Shown in pieces: positions 31,331-38,432 of a stretch of 64,000 nucleotides of DNA. The notes beneath the pieces are model-generated. The model saw nothing but the letters and a program-made list of their open reading frames with translations. It did no database searches and was not told the DNA's origin. The translations under genes were made by a program, and so were the position numbers. Position 1 is the stretch's first letter. The number at the start of each line of letters is the position of its first letter. The stretch is from CAWFSE01 sp963697565 (lineage in GTDB: Bacteria; Actinomycetota; Actinomycetes; CAVWCF01), in NCBI GenBank assembly GCA_963697565.1, contig CAVOOM010000008.1, positions 124,001-188,000 of the forward strand, given 5' to 3'.

Positions 31331-32260
31331 TCAGTCGTTGGCGTGCAGGTCGGCGTTCAGCCCGCCCCAGGAGCCGCTGCGGGCGACCACCTCGAGCGCC
31401 CCGGTCTGCGAGTTGCGGCGGAACAGCAGGCCGGAGCGGCCGGACAGCTCGCGCGCCTTGACCACGCCGCCATCGGGGAGGGCGATCTTGGAGCCGGCGG
31501 TGAGGTAGCAGCCGGCCTCGACCACGCAGTCGTCGCCGAGGCTGATCCCGATACCCGCGTTGGCGCCGAGCAGGCAGCGCTCGCCCACCGAGACCACCTC
31601 GCTGCCGCCGCCGGACAGGGTGCCCATGATCGAGGCGCCGCCGCCGATGTCGGAGTCGTTGCCGACGACGACCCCGGCGCTGATCCGGCCCTCCACCATG
31701 GAGGCGCCGAGGGTGCCGGCGTTGAAGTTCACGAAGCCCTCGTGCATGACCGTGGTGCCGGCCGCCAGATGGGCTCCGAGCCGCACCCGGTCGGCATCGG
31801 CGATCCGCACCCCCGTCGGCACGACGTAGTCGGTCATCCGCGGGAACTTGTCCACGCCGTAGACCGCCACCGATCCCCGGCGCCGCAGCCGCGCGCGGGT
31901 CGCCTCGAACCCGTCGACGGCGCACGGCCCGTGGCTGGTCCAGACGACGTTGGCGAGCAGGCCGAAGACACCGGCCAGCGAGAGCCCGTGCGGGCGCACG
32001 AGCCGGTGGGAGAGCAGGTGCAGGCGCAGGTAGACGTCGGCGGCGTCGGCGGGGGGCACGTCCAGATCGATCGATCGGCTGAGGACGTGGGACCTCGTGC
32101 CGCGGTCCTCGTCGGCGCCCTCGAGCGCGAGCAGTTCGGCAGGCGCTCCGGCCGGCCGCTCGCCCAGCGCGGGGGAGGGGTACCAGACGTCGAGCAGCTG
32201 GCCGGTGGCGGCGTCCTCGGTCGCCAGGCCGATGCCGTACGCGGTGCGCTGGTCGCTCAT
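31331..32260 (-). CDS. dapD: Tetrahydrodipicolinate N-succinyltransferase
   Basis: DapD succinylates tetrahydrodipicolinate in the succinylase branch of lysine synthesis. This is the actinobacterial form: an N-terminal alpha/beta part, then a left-handed beta helix of hexapeptide repeats (VRLGAHLAAGTTVMHEGFVN, ISAGVVVGNDSDIGGGASIM, CLLGANAGIGISLGDDCVVE) and a C-terminal ARELSGRSGLLFRRNSQTG segment. Its length of 309 residues is as in M. tuberculosis Rv1201c. ATG 32260 lies back to back with dapE across a 39-base gap holding an inverted repeat. The frame is intact. Confidence 0.94.
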   Translation of the reverse strand: MSDQRTAYGIGLATEDAATGQLLDVWYPSPALGERPAGAPAELLALEGADEDRGTRSHVLSRSIDLDVPPADAADVYLRLHLLSHRLVRPHGLSLAGVFGLLANVVWTSHGPCAVDGFEATRARLRRRGSVAVYGVDKFPRMTDYVVPTGVRIADADRVRLGAHLAAGTTVMHEGFVNFNAGTLGASMVEGRISAGVVVGNDSDIGGGASIMGTLSGGGSEVVSVGERCLLGANAGIGISLGDDCVVEAGCYLTAGSKIALPDGGVVKARELSGRSGLLFRRNSQTGALEVVARSGSWGGLNADLHAND

Positions 32261-32268
32261 GGCCAGCC

Positions 32269-32293
32269 AGCCTAGGCCGCCCCGGCCTAGGCT
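32269..32293. promoter_or_regulatory. Inverted repeat between divergent dapD and dapE
   Basis: AGCCTAGGCC-GCCCC-GGCCTAGGCT is a perfect 10-bp inverted repeat with a 5-base spacer. It fills most of the 39 bases between the dapD and dapE start codons. Its symmetry and position make it an operator candidate acting on both genes. A hairpin in the 5' ends of both transcripts is the alternative. In DNA this rich in G+C such repeats also occur by chance. Confidence 0.5.
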
Positions 32294-32299
32294 CAGCGC

Positions 32300-33382
32300 G
32301 TGGACCTCACCCCCCGCCTCGACCTCGGGCTCCCCGCCGGCCCGCTCACCTTGGCCCTCGTCGACGTCTTCTCGGAGTCCGGCCACGAGAAGCCCCTCGC
32401 CGACGCGGTCGAGGCCGCGCTGCGCGGCTGCGGGCACCTCGCGGTGGCCCGCGACGGCGACACGGTGGTGGCCCGCACGGAGCTGGGCCGCGCCGAGCGC
32501 GTGGTGATCGCCGGCCACCTCGACACGGTGCCCGCGGCCGGCAACCACCCGGGCCGGATCGAGGGCGGCAGCGCGGATGGCCTCGTGCACGGGCTGGGGT
32601 CGTGCGACATGAAGGGCGGCGTCGCGGTGGCGCTGCGCCTGGCGGCGCACGTCGCCGAGCCGGTCCGCGATGTGACGTACGTGTTCTATGACAACGAGGA
32701 GGTCGAGGAGGTCCGCAACGGGCTCAAGCGGGTCGCCGAACGGCACCCGGACTGGCTGGCGGCCGACTTCGCCGTCTTGATGGAGCCGAGCAACGCCGGG
32801 GTCGAGGGCGGCTGCCAGGGCACCCTGCGCGTCGAGGTGCGCACGGCCGGACGACGGGCGCACTCGGCCCGTTCGTGGCTGGGGGACAACGCCATCCACG
32901 GCGCCGCGGACGTGCTCGACCGCCTGCGCGCCTATGCCCCGCGGCGGCCGGTGGTCGAGGGCCTGGAGTACCGCGAGGGGCTGAACGCGGTGTGGATCGC
33001 CGGGGGGGTGGCCGGCAACGTGATCCCGGATGAGTGCGTGGTGACGGTCAACTACCGCTTCGCGCCGGACCGCTCGGTGGCCGAGGCCGAGGCCCACCTC
33101 GCCGAGGTGTTCGACGGGTACGACCTGCGCACGGTGGACTCCGGCGAGGGCGCCCGGCCAGGACTGGACCGGCCCGCCGCCCAGGCGTTCGTGGCCGCGG
33201 TGGGCGGCCAGCCGCTGCCGAAGTACGGCTGGACTGACGTCGCCCGCTTCTCGGCGCTGGGGGTGCCCGCCGTGAACTTCGGGCCGGGGGATCCCGCGCT
33301 TGCCCACACCCGCGAGGAGCACGTGCCGATCAACCAGATCGAGTCCTGCGAGCGCCGGATGCTGGCCTGGCTGCTCGGGTGA
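32300..33382 (+). CDS. dapE: Succinyl-diaminopimelate desuccinylase
   Basis: A di-zinc M20 family hydrolase removing succinate from N-succinyl-LL-diaminopimelate. Motifs: IAGHLDTVPA (zinc His/Asp), LGSCDMKGGVAVALRLA (bridging Asp), FYDNEEVEEVRNGL (catalytic Glu pair), EPSNAGVEGGCQGTLRVEV (start of the dimer lid) and the final zinc His in HTREEHVPINQIE. The length of 360 residues fits actinobacterial DapE (Rv1202). The start is GTG 32300. A 17-bp hairpin follows the stop. Confidence 0.95.
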   Translation: MDLTPRLDLGLPAGPLTLALVDVFSESGHEKPLADAVEAALRGCGHLAVARDGDTVVARTELGRAERVVIAGHLDTVPAAGNHPGRIEGGSADGLVHGLGSCDMKGGVAVALRLAAHVAEPVRDVTYVFYDNEEVEEVRNGLKRVAERHPDWLAADFAVLMEPSNAGVEGGCQGTLRVEVRTAGRRAHSARSWLGDNAIHGAADVLDRLRAYAPRRPVVEGLEYREGLNAVWIAGGVAGNVIPDECVVTVNYRFAPDRSVAEAEAHLAEVFDGYDLRTVDSGEGARPGLDRPAAQAFVAAVGGQPLPKYGWTDVARFSALGVPAVNFGPGDPALAHTREEHVPINQIESCERRMLAWLLG

Positions 33383-33387
33383 CGCCG

Positions 33388-33424
33388 CTGCTCGGGTGCC
33401 GCTGGTCCAGCGGCACCCGAGCAG
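33388..33424. terminator. Strong bidirectional hairpin between dapE and yceI
   Basis: A perfect 17-bp stem (33388-33404 pairing with 33408-33424) closes a 3-base loop GTC, starting six bases after the dapE stop and ending eight bases before the yceI stop on the other strand. There is no T-run, which is normal for actinomycete terminators. It is the best hairpin in the window and would serve both convergent genes. Confidence 0.85.
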
Positions 33425-33431
33425 TCGGAGC

Positions 33432-33986
33432 TCATGCCTGCCGGGCGGCCTGCACGTCGAGCACGATCTTGACGGTGTCGCTCACGAGCACGCCGCCGGC
33501 CTCGAGCGCGACATTCCAGGTGAGTCCGAAGTCTTTGCGCGAGAGCGACGCCAGCCCCTCGAAGCCGATCTTCGTGTTGCCCCAGGGGTCGTCGACGACG
33601 CCCTCGAGGTCAGCCCGGATCTCGACCGGACGGGTGGTGCCGCGGATGGTCAGCTCCCCGACCATGACGAAGGCGTCGCCCTCGTGGCGTACGGCGGTCG
33701 AGGTGAAGGTGAGGGTGGGGAACTCCTCGACGTTGAGGAAGTCGGCCGAACGCAGGTGCGCGTCGCGGTCCGCGCTGCCGGTGCTGATGCTCGCCGCGTC
33801 GATGACGACGGTCGCCTGGGAGTTGGCCGGGTTCTCGCCGTCGAGGACGAGGGTTCCCTCGAAGATCCCGAAGCTGCCGCGGACCTTGCTCACCATCGCG
33901 TGGCGGGCCTCGAAGCCCAGGCGGGTGTGGGCGGGGTCCAGGACCCAGGTTCCGGTGGTCGGGGTGAGGGCGGTGGCGGTGGTCAT
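33432..33986 (-). CDS. YceI family lipocalin-like protein
   Basis: A 184-residue YceI-type beta-barrel protein that in known members binds polyisoprenoid or amphiphilic lipids. It begins GTWVLDPAHTRLGFEARHAM, the family hallmark, then VRGSFGIFEGTLVLDGENPA, STGSADRDAHLRSADFLNVE and the closing SRKDFGLTWNVALEAGGVLV. No signal peptide is seen, so it is probably cytoplasmic as in many actinobacterial members. ATG 33986 follows AGGAG at good spacing. The upstream region carries two AT-rich inverted repeats and is probably repressor-controlled. Confidence 0.93.
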   Translation of the reverse strand: MTTATALTPTTGTWVLDPAHTRLGFEARHAMVSKVRGSFGIFEGTLVLDGENPANSQATVVIDAASISTGSADRDAHLRSADFLNVEEFPTLTFTSTAVRHEGDAFVMVGELTIRGTTRPVEIRADLEGVVDDPWGNTKIGFEGLASLSRKDFGLTWNVALEAGGVLVSDTVKIVLDVQAARQA

Positions 33987-34002
33987 GAGGGGCTCCTAAG
34001 TG

Positions 34003-34016
34003 GTTGAAGGTTCAAC
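34003..34016. promoter_or_regulatory. Operator-like inverted repeat 1 upstream of yceI
   Basis: GTTGAA-GG-TTCAAC is a perfect inverted repeat, 17 bases before the yceI start. Its A+T content stands out sharply from the surrounding DNA. With site 2 it forms a pair whose centres are about 22 bases apart, two helical turns, as expected for a dimeric repressor bound on one face. MarR-family regulators commonly use sites of this kind. No regulator gene is adjacent. Confidence 0.7.
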
Positions 34017-34023
34017 AAGTAGT

Positions 34024-34039
34024 AGTTGAACATACAACT
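34024..34039. promoter_or_regulatory. Operator-like inverted repeat 2 upstream of yceI
   Basis: AGTTGAACATACAACT has outer arms AGTTG/CAACT in inverted orientation and shares the GTTGAA half-site with site 1. The repeat sits in the 117-base gap between yceI and the divergent LOG-family gene, so it could act on either promoter, more likely yceI. Confidence 0.6.
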
Positions 34040-34103
34040 AACTTTCGCGCAACCCCAGTCGGCTCGAAGGTGCTGAACGCAGGGCGCGCCTACCCTTGCG
34101 GGC

Positions 34104-34934
34104 ATGAACGGCTTCGTCCGCCGCGCCGACGGCGACATCCCTGAGCGCCAGCGCGGCCCGGTGACGCTGCGCCGCGAGCAGGTCCCCGCCTCGACGACCG
34201 ACCAGCGGCTGCTGGAGAGCCGCGGCCCGAGCGACTGGGTGCACCTCGACCCATGGCGCGTGCTGCGCATCCAGGCCGAGTTCGTCGAGGGCTTCGGCAT
34301 GCTGGCCGAGCTCGGCCCCGCGGTCTCGGTGTTCGGCTCAGCGCGCACCGGCCGCGACCACGCCGAGTACGCCCTGGCCGAGCAGCTCGGCGCCGGGCTG
34401 GTCGAGGCCGGGTACGCGGTCATCACGGGCGGGGGGCCCGGGGTGATGGAGGCCGCCAACAAGGGCGCCTGTGAGGCGGGCGGGGTGTCGGTGGGCCTCG
34501 GCATCGAGCTGCCCTTCGAGCAGTCGATGAACCAGTGGGTCGACCTGGGCATCAACTTCCGGTACTTCTTCGTCCGCAAGACGATGTTCGTGAAGTACGC
34601 CCAGGGATTCGTGGTCCTTCCCGGCGGCTTCGGGACCTTCGACGAGCTGTTCGAGGCGCTGACCCTCGTGCAGACCCGCAAGGTGACCGCGTTCCCGTTG
34701 GTGCTGATGGGCTCGGCCTACTGGGGCGGCCTGCTGGACTGGATGCGGTCCACCGTCCTGCCGGAAGGGAAGATCGCCGCCGCCGACCTCGACCTCGTGC
34801 TCGTCACCGACGACCCCCACGAGGCGGTGGCGCACATCGTCGCGAGCGACCTCGACCGCGAGGGGCAGCGGGGACGTGAGGAGGCCTCGATCTCGGCGCT
34901 CATCGAGGCCGAGCAGAAGGCCGCCGGCGACTGA
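34104..34934 (+). CDS. LOG family protein (TIGR00730, cytokinin-riboside monophosphate phosphoribohydrolase-like), long form
   Basis: A Rossmann-fold protein of the LOG family; members cleave the N-glycosidic bond of nucleoside monophosphates such as cytokinin nucleotides. The signature GGGPGVMEAANKGA and the PGGFGTFDELFEALT motif (formerly misread as lysine decarboxylase) are present. An N-terminal extension of about 70 residues before VSVFGSARTGR marks the long actinobacterial type. ATG 34104 is chosen. A second LOG gene follows 47 bases later, as in the Rv1204c-Rv1205 neighbourhood of mycobacteria. The true substrate is unknown. Confidence 0.88.
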   Translation: MNGFVRRADGDIPERQRGPVTLRREQVPASTTDQRLLESRGPSDWVHLDPWRVLRIQAEFVEGFGMLAELGPAVSVFGSARTGRDHAEYALAEQLGAGLVEAGYAVITGGGPGVMEAANKGACEAGGVSVGLGIELPFEQSMNQWVDLGINFRYFFVRKTMFVKYAQGFVVLPGGFGTFDELFEALTLVQTRKVTAFPLVLMGSAYWGGLLDWMRSTVLPEGKIAAADLDLVLVTDDPHEAVAHIVASDLDREGQRGREEASISALIEAEQKAAGD

Positions 34935-34981
34935 CGCGGCGACCCGCGGCGGGCGCCCGCCGGGGCGGGTACGGTGCGCGC

Positions 34982-35524
34982 GTGCCCGCCGTCTGCGTCT
35001 ACTGCGCCAGCAGCGACGCCATCGACCGCCGGTACCTCGACCTCGCCGATGAGGTCGGCCGCGCCCTGGCCGCCGCCGGCCTGGACCTGGTCAGCGGGGG
35101 CGGCTCGGTCGGGATGATGGGGGCGGTGGCCCACGCGGTCCGCGAGGCGGGCGGCCACACCACCGGCGTGATCCCGCGGGCGTTGGCCGATCGCGAGGTC
35201 GCCGACCTCGCCGCCGACGTCCTGGTCGTCACCGAGGACATGCGCGAGCGCAAGGGCGTCATGGACAACCGCGCCGACGCGTTCCTCGCCCTCCCCGGCG
35301 GCATCGGCACGCTGGAGGAGCTGCTGGAGGTGTGGACGTCTCGGGCCCTCGGGATGCACGCCAAGCCGGTGGTCGTCCTAGACCCGTACGGCGACCTCGC
35401 GCCGCTGCGGGCGCTCGTCGACCGGCTCGCGGACGCGGCCTTTGTGCTGCCCGAGGCCCGGGACGCGGTGGCGTGGACGACCTCCGTCGAGGAGGCCGTC
35501 CACGCCCTGACCGCTTCCGGCTAG
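34982..35524 (+). CDS. LOG family protein (TIGR00730), short form
   Basis: The 180-residue protein has the core LOG domain only: VCVYCASSDAIDRRYL at the start, SGGGSVGMMGAVAHAV as the phosphate-binding loop, and LPGGIGTLEELLEVWT with the catalytic Arg/Glu context. It probably corresponds to Rv1205, whose family includes phosphoribohydrolases producing cytokinin-type bases. The start is GTG 34982. The stop overlaps the convergent secreted-protein gene by four bases. Two different LOG paralogs side by side suggest different substrates. Confidence 0.9.
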   Translation: MPAVCVYCASSDAIDRRYLDLADEVGRALAAAGLDLVSGGGSVGMMGAVAHAVREAGGHTTGVIPRALADREVADLAADVLVVTEDMRERKGVMDNRADAFLALPGGIGTLEELLEVWTSRALGMHAKPVVVLDPYGDLAPLRALVDRLADAAFVLPEARDAVAWTTSVEEAVHALTASG

Positions 35525-36033
35525 CCCGCCGGCGCCGCCTGCGGGCCGGCGCCGATCAGCACGATCTTGGCGGCGCCCTTCTTCTCCGCGACCCGGTCTC
35601 CGGTGGCCCGGACCCGGTCGCCGACGGAGATGTCGGACACCGCCGCCTTCGTACGGCCTTCGCGGACCCTGGTCTCGTCCGTCGTCGTCCAGGTCGCGGT
35701 CCAGCCGTCCTTGCTCTTCACGGTGAGGGTGGCGCCGTCCACGGCGGTCACCTCGCCGGACTGCACGAGCATCGTCCGGGTGGCCCCCTCGCGGTCGGCG
35801 ACCACGAACTCCCCGTGCAGCACGCGTCCGGCGCGGCGCATCAGGTCGCGGGGGCCCGACTCGACGCCGGCGGTCGCGCTGGCCACGGACGACCCGGCCG
35901 CGGAGGCGGGCCGATCGGCGGCGACCGCGATCCCGGTGAGCATGCTGGCGCCGACGGCGCCGACGGCCACCCAGGCGGCCGCGCGGGCGGTGCGGGTCGT
36001 GCGGGACGGGGCGGGGAGCGGGTTGCTGTTCAC
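35521..36033 (-). CDS. Secreted protein with DUF5666-like beta domain
   Basis: A 170-residue exported protein. Residues about 15-40 (ARAAAWVAVGAVGASMLTGI) form a signal or anchor sequence after a charged start. The mature part has a repetitive beta pattern (MLVQSGEVTAVDGATLTVKS ... DISVGDRVRATGDRVAEKKG) like OB-fold DUF5666 domains, which often carry small-ligand or metal-related roles but have no proven function. ATG 36033 has GGAGGACC upstream. A 107-base gap separates it from folP2 on the same strand. Confidence 0.72.
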   Translation of the reverse strand: MNSNPLPAPSRTTRTARAAAWVAVGAVGASMLTGIAVAADRPASAAGSSVASATAGVESGPRDLMRRAGRVLHGEFVVADREGATRTMLVQSGEVTAVDGATLTVKSKDGWTATWTTTDETRVREGRTKAAVSDISVGDRVRATGDRVAEKKGAAKIVLIGAGPQAAPAG

Positions 36034-36140
36034 GGTGGTCCTCCTGGGCTGGGGTACGTCGGCGGGTGGTGCGTGTTCCTAGAGCACCAGGCGCAGGTCA
36101 GGACGGGGGTGGCTGCCGCGTACGGGGTGTGTAAGGGACG

Positions 36141-37004
36141 CTAGGCGAGCCCGCGCCTGGCCACCGCCGGCGGCCGGTCGCCCCGGATGGCGGCCACCAT
36201 GTCGAGAACCTCGCGCGTCTCACGCACCTGGTGGGCGCGGAAGACCCGGGCGCCCAGCCAGGCCGACACCGCGGTCGCCGCGAGCGTCCCGGTCAGGCGC
36301 TCGCCCACCGGGAGATCGAGCGACTCTCCGACGAAGTCTTTGTTCGACAGCGAGACGAGCACGGGCCAGCCGGTGGCGACCAGCTCCGGCAGCCGCCGGG
36401 TGGCCGCAAGCGAGTGGCGGGTGTTCTTGCCGAAGTCGTGGCCGGGGTCGACCAGGACGGCTGTGCGGGCAACACCGAGGGCCACCGCGCGCTCGGCCTC
36501 GGCGGTGGTCCGCTGGACGATGTCGGCCGAGACGTCGGCGTACTCCACGCGATGGGGGCGGGTCCGCGGGGTGGCGCCCCCCGTGTGCGTGCAGACGATG
36601 CCGGCCCCGTACTCGGCGGCCACGGCGGCCAGTCCGGGGTCGTGGCCGCCCCACGCGTCGTTCATCAGGTGCGCCCCGGCCTCGCAGGCGGCCCGGCCCA
36701 CCTCGGCTCGCCAGGTGTCGACGCTGATCACGAGGGAGGGGTGCCGGGAGGAGACCGCCGCGACAAAGGCGGCGACCCGCCGGATCTCCTCGGCGGCGTC
36801 CACGGCCTGCCCCGGCCCGGCCTTGACCCCCCCGATATCGACGATCCCGGCCCCCTCGGCCACCGCGCGGTCGACCGACTCCAGAGCCGCCTGCTCCGAG
36901 AAGTTCGCGCCACGGTCGTAGAAGGAGTCCGGGGTGCGGTTGATGATCGCCATCACGACGAGCTCGTCGTCGGCGAAGGCTCGGGGCCCCAGCGTGAGAG
37001 GCAC
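36141..37004 (-). CDS. folP2: Dihydropteroate synthase homologue FolP2
   Basis: A TIM-barrel pterin-binding protein of the DHPS family. It matches the FolP2 branch rather than catalytic FolP1: VMAIINRTPDSFYDRGANFS replaces the usual NVTPDSFSDGG, IDVGG...RPG is changed to VDIGGVKAGPG, and the conserved lysine loop reads SLSNKDFVGESL instead of GxSRKSF. From knowledge of the family, mycobacterial FolP2 (Rv1207) has not been shown to make dihydropteroate. Other conserved parts are VISVDTWRAEVGRAA, LMNDAWGGHDP and LVDPGHDFGKNT. The start is ATG 37004. It is transcribed opposite to its neighbours, and gpgS, usually next to it in mycobacteria, is absent. Confidence 0.88.
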   Translation of the reverse strand: MPLTLGPRAFADDELVVMAIINRTPDSFYDRGANFSEQAALESVDRAVAEGAGIVDIGGVKAGPGQAVDAAEEIRRVAAFVAAVSSRHPSLVISVDTWRAEVGRAACEAGAHLMNDAWGGHDPGLAAVAAEYGAGIVCTHTGGATPRTRPHRVEYADVSADIVQRTTAEAERAVALGVARTAVLVDPGHDFGKNTRHSLAATRRLPELVATGWPVLVSLSNKDFVGESLDLPVGERLTGTLAATAVSAWLGARVFRAHQVRETREVLDMVAAIRGDRPPAVARRGLA

Positions 37005-37063
37005 GGTGCTCCTCGGGTCGGCGTGGACGGGTGCTCAGGCGCCCAGCGTGGCACGATCGGCAG

Positions 37064-37345
37064 ATGCCCGTGCTTGAGCTCGTCATCGGCCTGGCCATCC
37101 TCGCGGGGGTGGCGATCGTCGCCTCGGGACGTGCCGGCGCCGCCTCGCCCGCCGCGCCAGATCGCCCGCCACTGGCGTTGCCGGCGGATCGCCCGCTGGT
37201 GGCCGAGGACCTCGCGCAGGTGCGCTTCAGCGTCGGCTTCCGCGGATACCGGATGGATCAGGTGGACGCCCTGCTCGACCGGATCGAGCACGAGTGGCCG
37301 ACGCGCGAGACGGCTGACGCTGACTCCTCCCGGCCCGTCGAATGA
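37064..37345 (+). CDS. Small membrane-anchored DivIVA-domain protein
   Basis: A 93-residue protein with one N-terminal membrane helix (LELVIGLAILAGVAIVAS), a Pro-rich linker and a short DivIVA motif (VRFSVGFRGYRMDQVDALLDRI) of the TIGR03544 type. It resembles Rv1209. Such proteins may localise to curved membrane or the pole, but nothing is proven. ATG 37064 is the start. The stop overlaps the next gene (ATGA), so it is the first gene of a three-gene operon with an SRPBCC protein and Tag. Confidence 0.85.
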   Translation: MPVLELVIGLAILAGVAIVASGRAGAASPAAPDRPPLALPADRPLVAEDLAQVRFSVGFRGYRMDQVDALLDRIEHEWPTRETADADSSRPVE

Positions 37346-37818
37346 CGGCGCCGGCGCCCGGCCGCCGCCGGATCCAGGTCGATGTGGTCGTCGATGCCCC
37401 GCCCGAGGCCGTCTGGGCGGCTGTCACCGACTGGGAGCGGCAGTCCGAGTGGATGCTCGGCACGACCGTCCGCGCGACCGATCAGGGCGGGGTCGGGGTG
37501 GGCGGCGGAATCGAGGCGTTCACCGGGGCCGGCCGGCTGGGCTTCCTGGACACCATGGTGATCACCGACTGGGATCCCCCGCGGCTCTGCGTCGTCGAGC
37601 ACACCGGGCGCGTGGTCCGCGGCCAGGGCATCTTCGAGGTCGTCCCGCTGCCGGGGGGCCGCAGCCGGTTCGTCTGGATCGAGGACCTCGACCTGCCCCT
37701 CGGGGCGGTGGGCCGAGCCGGGTGGCCGCTCGTCCGGCCGGCCTTCGCCGCCGGGGTGCGCTCGTCGCTGCGGGCCCTGGGGCGGGCGGTTGAGGCCGAG
37801 CACGCCGCAGGGCCGTGA
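37342..37818 (+). CDS. SRPBCC family protein (polyketide cyclase/START-like)
   Basis: The 158-residue helix-grip protein shows the typical start QVDVVVDAPPEAVWAAVTDW, a central TVRATDQGGVGVGGGIEAFTG and a final long helix VRPAFAAGVRSSLRALGRAV. The fold makes a hydrophobic pocket, and the ligand is unknown. It is translationally coupled on both sides (ATGA with the DivIVA-domain gene, GTGA with tag). The fixed position between these two genes suggests a conserved operon. Confidence 0.85.
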   Translation: MTAPAPGRRRIQVDVVVDAPPEAVWAAVTDWERQSEWMLGTTVRATDQGGVGVGGGIEAFTGAGRLGFLDTMVITDWDPPRLCVVEHTGRVVRGQGIFEVVPLPGGRSRFVWIEDLDLPLGAVGRAGWPLVRPAFAAGVRSSLRALGRAVEAEHAAGP

Positions 37819-38432
37819 GCGACTGGGCGTCGCTCGGCTCGCCGACCGGGGCAGTGACCGGGGCGGACGGGCTGGCGCGCTGCCCGTGGGGGTCCGGCTC
37901 GGACGACTACCGGGCTTACCACGACGCGGAGTGGGGGCGCCCGCTCCGGGGCGATGACGCGCTGTTTGAGCGCCTCACCCTGGAGGCGTTCCAGTCCGGG
38001 TTGTCGTGGTTGACCATCCTGCGCAAGCGGCCGGCCTTCCGGGCGGCGTTCGCGGGCTTCTCGATCCCCGCCGTCGCGGCGTTCGGCGAGGCCGACCGGG
38101 CCAGGCTGCTGGCCGATGCCGGGATCGTCCGCAACCGGGCCAAAGTCGACGCGGCGATGGCCAACGCCCGGGCGGCGCTGCGGCTGCTCGATGCCGAGGG
38201 GGAGGGCGCGCTCGACCGGCTGCTGTGGTCGTTCGCGCCGCCGCCTGGCCCGCCTCCGCTCGTGATGGGGGACCTGCCGGCGCAGACGTCGGAGTCGGCC
38301 GCGCTGGCCAAGGCGCTCAAGCGCCACGGCTTCGTCTTCGTCGGACCGACCACGATGTACGCCCTGCAGCAGGCGGTCGGCATGGTGGACGACCACCTGG
38401 CCGGCTGCTGGCGGCGAGGTCAGTCCGGGTAG
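37815..38432 (+). CDS. tag: DNA-3-methyladenine glycosylase I
   Basis: Tag excises 3-methyladenine in base excision repair. The N-terminal RCPWGSGSDDYRAYHDAEWG, the core FERLTLEAFQSGLSWLTILR (helix-hairpin-helix region with the catalytic Glu) and KRHGFVFVGPTTMYALQQAVG are all diagnostic. The zinc ligands of the E. coli enzyme have counterparts: Cys in RCPW, His in YHDAEW, and His and Cys in VDDHLAGCW. Its 205 residues are normal. The start GTG 37815 overlaps the SRPBCC stop. The last 13 bases overlap the convergent metE-like gene. Corresponds to Rv1210. Confidence 0.95.
   Translation: MSDWASLGSPTGAVTGADGLARCPWGSGSDDYRAYHDAEWGRPLRGDDALFERLTLEAFQSGLSWLTILRKRPAFRAAFAGFSIPAVAAFGEADRARLLADAGIVRNRAKVDAAMANARAALRLLDAEGEGALDRLLWSFAPPPGPPPLVMGDLPAQTSESAALAKALKRHGFVFVGPTTMYALQQAVGMVDDHLAGCWRRGQSG

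Noticed and set aside
34104..35524. Lysine decarboxylases
   Set aside because: PGGxGT proteins were historically mislabelled so; the fold and motifs are those of LOG phosphoribohydrolases.
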